This document shows positions 59,362 to 64,000 of a stretch of DNA of 64,000 bases, one piece after another. A program made the position numbers and the translations under genes. The stretch covers positions 1 through 64,000 of the forward strand of contig JAZTYJ010000025.1 in assembly GCA_045636865.1 (NCBI GenBank), in the 5' to 3' direction. Source of the DNA: SIG480 sp045636865 (lineage in GTDB: Bacteria > Bacillota > Clostridia > Oscillospirales > JAAYXM01). Below the pieces are notes generated by a model. That model worked only from the letters and a program-made list of their open reading frames with translations, ran no database searches and was not told where the DNA came from. Position 1 is the first letter of the stretch; each line of letters opens with the position of its first letter.

Positions 59362-60693
59362 TTAATCGTCTGTCTCTGTAACAATGCCGAGTGCCTGAGC
59401 CATAAACCTAAGCTCAACATTCTTATGGCCGATAACAAAGCAACCGTGGTGAGAATAGAGCTTGTTTATAAATTTGTGTCCGTCCTTAACGCGAACAATA
59501 CCACCGTTTCTGCAGTCTGAACCCGGATACTGTGCATATCCTTCAAGCTCTGCCTCTACAGTCAAAAGGCTCTTGAGGTTCGGATGAATCTTTACAAGTG
59601 TAACATGTCCCTTCGGGAGGTCACCGTCCACTACCATAGCATTGTCATTTACCATTGCAAGAACTTTCGGCTTAACTTCCCAACGTGAGCACATTTTTCT
59701 CGGAGCAAATCCCATATATCCGCAATGAACGAGAAGCATTGTGTCTTCAGGATTCGGAACATCCGGGAATGATGTTATTCTCTCATGCTTGAGAGCCGCC
59801 ATACCGATAAGAACCGGATAAATATTTGTCATCATTACATCCTGCTTCAATGCCCGGTTGACGATATACTGTGTAAACATTGTCATTGTATCTGCTTCGC
59901 AGGCCCATAATGTATCATCATCTTCATACATAAGGTTATATGCAAGGCAGGGTGTTGTGTCGATGTAAATAGATTCGTTGAGGCAGTTTACTGCAATGCA
60001 CTTTATGTTTTTGTCCTCGTCAGCTGCTTCTCTTAAAACCATATAAAGCTTTACTGCTGAACGAAGTTGCTTTTCGTTGAGCTGTGTGTAGTTGATTTTC
60101 TTCTGCTCAATTACTGCATCAACTTCATTGTCCGGAATTGACATTGCACGTTTTGCAAGCTCTTTGTAGCTTCTGACTTCAATGGTAATGCCGAAGTGCT
60201 CCTTAAGGTCGTTCATCCAGCTTTCTTCCCACCAATAGAAGCGCTTGTTGATTTCAGGCTGCTGTGTAATTACCGGAACGCCGGGGTTATCCTGATAAAC
60301 AACAAATTTTGCAGTTTTCATTTCGCGTCTGAGCGCTAATGCGCGAAGTGCTATGCGAGTATACTCAAGCTTATACGGTGTGATGAGCTCGACATCATGC
60401 GAACGAAGAAATGCTATCATTTCCCAGTCCCACATATTTACTGTTCCGAACTCAGATGTAACAATCATAATCGGTTTATTGATAGCCCTGAATTTGTCGA
60501 GGCTACGATATGCAACGCCCATGAGAACCGGGAAAAGAACGCCGTCACAATCCTCAGGAATTTCAGTTCCCAATTCTACCGGAGACAAAAACTCCGCTTC
60601 CTCTCCAACGAGCCCCTCAAGGCTTTTGATCTGCGCCTCAAACTCTTCATCTTTATAACCAGGGAAATAAATCGGTACTATTCTTGCTTTCAT
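59362..60693 (-). CDS. L-fucose/L-arabinose isomerase-like protein
   Basis: 443 residues. Resembles the FucI/AraA-like family found in Clostridia: an N-terminal Rossmann-like half with DGVLFPVLMGVAYRSLDKF and a C-terminal half with a metal-site-like cluster (NCLNESIYIDTTPC, CEADTMTMFTQ, and the late KLYSHHGCF with paired histidines). Likely a ketol isomerase for an unknown sugar. Divergent from the AraC regulator, suggesting that the latter controls it. Confidence 0.8.
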   Translation of the reverse strand: MKARIVPIYFPGYKDEEFEAQIKSLEGLVGEEAEFLSPVELGTEIPEDCDGVLFPVLMGVAYRSLDKFRAINKPIMIVTSEFGTVNMWDWEMIAFLRSHDVELITPYKLEYTRIALRALALRREMKTAKFVVYQDNPGVPVITQQPEINKRFYWWEESWMNDLKEHFGITIEVRSYKELAKRAMSIPDNEVDAVIEQKKINYTQLNEKQLRSAVKLYMVLREAADEDKNIKCIAVNCLNESIYIDTTPCLAYNLMYEDDDTLWACEADTMTMFTQYIVNRALKQDVMMTNIYPVLIGMAALKHERITSFPDVPNPEDTMLLVHCGYMGFAPRKMCSRWEVKPKVLAMVNDNAMVVDGDLPKGHVTLVKIHPNLKSLLTVEAELEGYAQYPGSDCRNGGIVRVKDGHKFINKLYSHHGCFVIGHKNVELRFMAQALGIVTETDD

Positions 60694-60824
60694 ATTTCAC
60701 GCTTCCTTCCTTAATTATTTTGAATTAAGCCGTCTCTCTGGAAAAAGTATAGCATATTTAAGATGTCTGTGATATAATAAATGAAACAAAAAATATCAAG
60801 TTTTTACGATTTGGGTGAATTTGG
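60694..60824. promoter_or_regulatory. Divergent promoter region, isomerase-like gene and AraC regulator
   Basis: 131 bases. Plus strand: -10 TATAAT at about 60773-60778 with a poor -35. Minus strand: -10 TATACT at about 60747-60752, also with a poor -35. Weak -35 boxes fit activation by the AraC-type protein. Confidence 0.5.
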
Positions 60825-61703
60825 ATGAATACGTTTCTTGAGCAGCCTTTTACGATAGACGGTATTAAAAGCCAGATACATTGTCTCGACAGAAAAATGA
60901 AACCGTCGGATAATTACATTCAGGAAAACCACAATTATCATTATCACGATTATATAGAGCTTCTTTTTTCTTTGGATTCCGAAGCAGTTGTCTGGATAAA
61001 CCAGGAAAGCTTCAATTTCACAAACGGTGATATGCTGATTGTAAATTCAAACGAGCCTCATCGCTTGTCCTTCCTCGGTCCGTCACACTATATAGTCGTT
61101 AAAATCGCACCGGAACTTCTTTATTCCGACGGAAACTCTCTTTTTTTATCCAAATATCTCCTTCCGTTTTTAAAAGAAAATCCATATAAGCAAACTTTCA
61201 AAAGCGAAAATTTTAGAAACCTCGACTTATCAAGCTGTTTTGAAGGCATAATGAAGGAATGGAACGAAAAAAAGCCCGCTTACGAGCTTGCGATATATTC
61301 AATTATTTTGAGAATCTTCACCGAGGTTTTCAGGCACCATTCCCTGAACAACCCCGCATCACTTAAAATCAATATAAGCGAGCGTTTAAGGCACACACTT
61401 GTATATATATCAGAAAATTTTGACACCATAACAGAGAAAGATGCAGCAAACTACTGCAACTACAGTTGTAATTATTTCTCTCACGTTTTCAAAAAGACTT
61501 TCGGCAAAAATTTCCATGATTATATAACTGCCCTGCGGCTGAGCGAGGCTGAAAAGAAGCTCATTTCTTCTGATTGTGACATTACAGAAATTGCGCTTTC
61601 TTCAGGTTTTTCTTCGGCAAGTCATTTTATTTCTCAATTTAAGAAAACGCGCGGTATTACGCCTTACCAATTCAGAAAGAAATACATCAGCTCCTCTTTT
61701 TAA
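60825..61703 (+). CDS. AraC-family transcriptional regulator
   Basis: 292 residues. N-terminal cupin sensor (NYHYHDYIELLFSL, NSNEPHRLSFLG) and two C-terminal helix-turn-helix motifs (EKDAANYCNYSCNYFSHVFKK and DITEIALSSGFSSASHFISQ) ending in GITPYQFRKKY. Typical sugar-responsive activator. Divergent from the isomerase-like gene and probably controls it and perhaps the murQ block. Confidence 0.93.
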   Translation: MNTFLEQPFTIDGIKSQIHCLDRKMKPSDNYIQENHNYHYHDYIELLFSLDSEAVVWINQESFNFTNGDMLIVNSNEPHRLSFLGPSHYIVVKIAPELLYSDGNSLFLSKYLLPFLKENPYKQTFKSENFRNLDLSSCFEGIMKEWNEKKPAYELAIYSIILRIFTEVFRHHSLNNPASLKINISERLRHTLVYISENFDTITEKDAANYCNYSCNYFSHVFKKTFGKNFHDYITALRLSEAEKKLISSDCDITEIALSSGFSSASHFISQFKKTRGITPYQFRKKYISSSF

Positions 61704-61938
61704 AATTCACCCACACGCCTTCAACTATCGGATAAAAGGATATGACTTTGTGTCAGTGCGCAAACACAGAAGCATAGTGTTTTCAGAGTGGTCGTTGTTT
61801 TCACGAAAAAACGCGCTTTATTCTGTTGCACATATCCTCAAAAGCTGTTATGATTATTGTAACGAACGGAGTTGCATAATCCATTATGTAAACGGATAAT
61901 ATTCTTACTGTATCTTTAATTGCATATGAGGTTGTAAA
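61704..61938. other. Intergenic region, nothing assigned
   Basis: 235 bases after the AraC gene. I see no conserved coding frame, RNA family or strong terminator here. Confidence 0.5.
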
Positions 61939-62274
61939 ATGAACAATAAAAACAAATTTGTATTATCAATTATCGGAGTAGTTGTGAGCATTGCATTGCT
62001 CGTTATAATCGCGATACTCGCAGAAGAATCGGTGATAAGGGAAACTTCTGCAATCGTGCTCATCGTTATTTCTGAAATTCTGCTTTTAGTTGCAGTTTTC
62101 TTTGCCGCAAAGGTTGACTATGAAACAGGCGTTTACGAATGCAGGAACTGCCATCATATATTCAAGCCAAAATTCATGGCATATTTGCTTGGTCCGCACA
62201 GCTTGACAACAAGATCTCTCAAATGCCCCGAATGCGGCAAATCAACCTGGTGCAAGAGAAGAAGTGCTAAGTAA
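61939..62274 (+). CDS. Small membrane protein with C-terminal zinc ribbon
   Basis: 111 residues. Two membrane helices (about 8-29 and 38-58) followed by a cytosolic zinc ribbon with CRNC and CPEC pairs. Start has GAGG 8 bases upstream. Members of this kind of small two-helix/zinc-ribbon protein are common in Clostridia; function unknown. Confidence 0.75.
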   Translation: MNNKNKFVLSIIGVVVSIALLVIIAILAEESVIRETSAIVLIVISEILLLVAVFFAAKVDYETGVYECRNCHHIFKPKFMAYLLGPHSLTTRSLKCPECGKSTWCKRRSAK

Positions 62275-62340
62275 GGAGATAATTGGTATAGTCTAAAAAT
62301 AATTCGCGAAATTTACAAAGTACAATATGAGGTGAATTAA

Positions 62341-62400
62341 ATGAAAATAAGTTTTGATAAAAATAAATCTATAAGGAGTTGCAACTATGGCAAAAAGTAA
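62341..62400 (+). CDS. Possible 19-residue leader ORF
   Basis: ATG at 62341 with AGGTG 6 bases upstream, encoding MKISFDKNKSIRSCNYGKK. It runs through the ribosome site and start of the TM2 gene in another frame, so it could couple translation. Too short for coding statistics. Confidence 0.3.
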   Translation: MKISFDKNKSIRSCNYGKK

Positions 62401-62575
62401 GTGGGTAGCGTTTTTCTTGTGTTTATTTCTCGGATATTTAGGAATACATAAATTTTACGAGGGCAGAGTTTTACTTGGGATTGTATATCTATGCACATGC
62501 GGTCTTTTCGGAATAGGCATAATTTTTGACCTGATTTCGTTATTCTTCAAACCGAATCCATATTATCCGGGATAA
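62387..62575 (+). CDS. TM2-domain protein
   Basis: 62 residues, AAGGAG upstream. Consists of one TM2 domain: KWVAFFLCLFLGYLGIHKFYEG and a second helix GLFGIGIIFDLISLF, with the conserved G-x-G-xHxFY-G turn. Membrane protein of unknown function. Confidence 0.88.
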   Translation: MAKSKWVAFFLCLFLGYLGIHKFYEGRVLLGIVYLCTCGLFGIGIIFDLISLFFKPNPYYPG

Positions 62576-62616
62576 AACTGCAAACGCAAAACAAGTGCCA
62601 AAACATCCAAATTTCA

Positions 62617-62648
62617 AAAGCCTTGAAGCTTTCGCTTCAAGGCTTTTG
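62617..62648 (-). terminator. Terminator of the right-edge glycosidase-like gene
   Basis: Stem AAAGCCTTGAAGC/GCTTCAAGGCTTT, 9 bases after the stop at 62657; it also serves the TM2 gene from the other side. Confidence 0.85.
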
Positions 62649-62656
62649 GTTTAATT

Positions 62657-64000
62657 TTATACTTTTTTCAAGAATATAATCTGCTCGGGAGGTACTGTAA
62701 ACACACTTCCGCGCGCGCCGCATCTTCGGTCTTCCCACTCATCCGTAAGCTCTGCTTCCCACGGTGTCTTTCCGATGTTTGAAAATACAAGGTACTGCTC
62801 TTCATTTGAGAACAAGGATGCAATAATCTCATCCGGCACTTTGGGATTTTTAAGCAACGTTGTTTCGTGAAGCTCTATATGCGCAACGGTATCGTCTTTT
62901 ACCATAGGGAGATATAACTGCAGATACTCTCCGTATCTGTCCACCAAGTCATCCGGATCGGGAATTGATGAAAATTCACCGTGTGTATACGGACCATTCG
63001 GATGTTCTTTTCCCCACTTTGCTGCATTTCTCCAGAACTGAACTATCGATTTTTCTCCCGGATTATTCATATCAACATCATACCACGGAACATCAGCAGT
63101 TGTCTTATCGCGAGTTAAGCGTCTGCCGTGATTTAAGCAAGTAAACTGCATATACGGAATAGAAAGAACAAACGGATAGTCCGGACCGAATTCAGTCTGG
63201 GTCTTTCTGTCAACAAGATTTATAATGTAAGGCATATATGCTTTACCCTTAAGAAGATCTGCACTTGACCCGATATTTTCTCCGATCATCAGATAGTCAT
63301 ACACACGCTCTTTGCAAGGCGGATAGTAATTCTCTCCAATATGCAAAATCGCTGTTCCTCCACGACTCTTTATGCCATGGTAAAGCTGTGAGTAAAAGTC
63401 CTCAGCATATGGGTCATACGGAAAATCCTCAGGCTGGAAACGAGTACCGTATTTTTCAAGATGCTCGCGGCTTAAACGGAACATTTCATCCGGCGCATGA
63501 TCATCATAAAGTCCGTCAACACCATACTCGTCCATAACGTTCATTGCCTTGTCATAGAGATATCCGCGCCACTCAGCACTCTCAAGACTGCAGTTACCAT
63601 ATTTAAAATACTGACCAGAGAGATATATCTCCTGTTTTGCAAATTCCGGTCGGAAATCGGGGTCGTAGATGTGAAAATATCCCGCTGATATGTACGGCAA
63701 AATCTTAAGTCCGAAGGAATGGCACATATCTATGAATTTGCGAAATCCTTTTTCATCATGTGTAGTAAATTTATCTGCGCCAAATAAGCGAATCGCATCG
63801 TTCCACTCCTCGTGAACCTTTATATATGTGATGCCGAGTTCTGAATACTTTTTGAGTGTTTCATAATCATATTCCGTAGGCTCTATTGAGAACTTAAGCG
63901 GATATTCCCCCAAAAAGTACGACACATTTCCGGGATGATAATCGTAAATACGATGTTCATACAGACAATCTTTTACCGCTTCTCGTGCATGTTTCAGATT
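62657..64000 (-). CDS. TIM-barrel glycosidase-like protein, 5' end beyond the window
   Basis: The frame is open from 64000 to the stop at 62657 (447 codons visible), so the GTG at 63925 is probably internal and the true start lies outside the window. Upstream codons read ...EHRIYDYHPGNVSYFLGEYPLKF without a stop. Barrel features include GITYIKVHEEW, FGLKILPYIS, and GVDGLYDDHAPDEMF, where the acids may be catalytic, then a C-terminal beta domain. It looks like a GH-type hydrolase of an unassigned family (DUF6259-like region possible). Substrate unknown. Confidence 0.72.
   Translation of the reverse strand, partial: NLKHAREAVKDCLYEHRIYDYHPGNVSYFLGEYPLKFSIEPTEYDYETLKKYSELGITYIKVHEEWNDAIRLFGADKFTTHDEKGFRKFIDMCHSFGLKILPYISAGYFHIYDPDFRPEFAKQEIYLSGQYFKYGNCSLESAEWRGYLYDKAMNVMDEYGVDGLYDDHAPDEMFRLSREHLEKYGTRFQPEDFPYDPYAEDFYSQLYHGIKSRGGTAILHIGENYYPPCKERVYDYLMIGENIGSSADLLKGKAYMPYIINLVDRKTQTEFGPDYPFVLSIPYMQFTCLNHGRRLTRDKTTADVPWYDVDMNNPGEKSIVQFWRNAAKWGKEHPNGPYTHGEFSSIPDPDDLVDRYGEYLQLYLPMVKDDTVAHIELHETTLLKNPKVPDEIIASLFSNEEQYLVFSNIGKTPWEAELTDEWEDRRCGARGSVFTVPPEQIIFLKKV

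Noticed and set aside
63923..63925. GTG as start of the right-edge glycosidase-like gene
   Set aside because: The frame stays open to base 64000 and the upstream residues look like protein, so the start is outside the window.

Overview
The window looks like chromosomal DNA of a low-to-moderate GC, endospore-forming member of the Clostridia, probably an uncultured gut lineage. The support is an S10 ribosomal operon in standard order, a Prp-type L27 extension, SigH, SpoIIIE/FtsK, YunB and CotH-like proteins, T-box, glycine and c-di-GMP-I riboswitches, and strong TTGACA/17/TATAAT promoters. I cannot assign a genus from the sequence alone.

Layout. 1-29.6 kb is core chromosome, almost all on the minus strand: the S10 operon (rpsJ to the start of rpsC), rplU-prp-rpmA-obgE, two radical SAM genes, a zinc-ribbon gene, sigH, ruvCAB with a YgiQ-type radical SAM gene and ftsK/spoIIIE. 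Next come a T-box-controlled LeuA-like gene with an epimerase/acyl-CoA-synthetase fusion, putP, a glycine-riboswitch-controlled AGCS symporter, and yunB-ligA-ycxB-cupin-trmO-ZIP. At 29.7-29.9 kb lie tRNA-Asp(GTC) and tRNA-Thr(GGT).

The stretch 29.9-54.97 kb is bounded by the 3' end of tRNA-Thr and an exact 49-bp copy of it, so it reads as an integrated genomic island of about 25 kb that has no recognisable integrase. Its left part holds unknown genes around a WYL regulator; three of these look like diverged uracil-DNA-glycosylase-fold proteins. The centre has a secreted GH18/SLH protein. The right part is a large c-di-GMP and exopolysaccharide module: pelD-pelE-DUF2194 deacetylase-pelF-pelG-cotH-VTC-DUF4956, followed by a GGDEF cyclase and an EAL phosphodiesterase whose leader is a c-di-GMP-I riboswitch. 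PelD is fused to a complete HD-GYP domain and a degenerate SDR domain. One element therefore appears to make, sense and degrade c-di-GMP around a Pel-like polysaccharide machine. Its distal end holds a small-protein gene and an orphan promoter-terminator pair that looks like a small RNA.

55-64 kb is a carbohydrate region: murQ, a kinase fused to an XRE DNA-binding domain, a GH42-like glycosidase, a fucose-isomerase-like protein with a divergent AraC regulator, two small membrane proteins and a glycosidase-like gene cut by the window edge. Two near-identical 50-bp palindromic repeats flank the murQ-kinase-glycosidase block.
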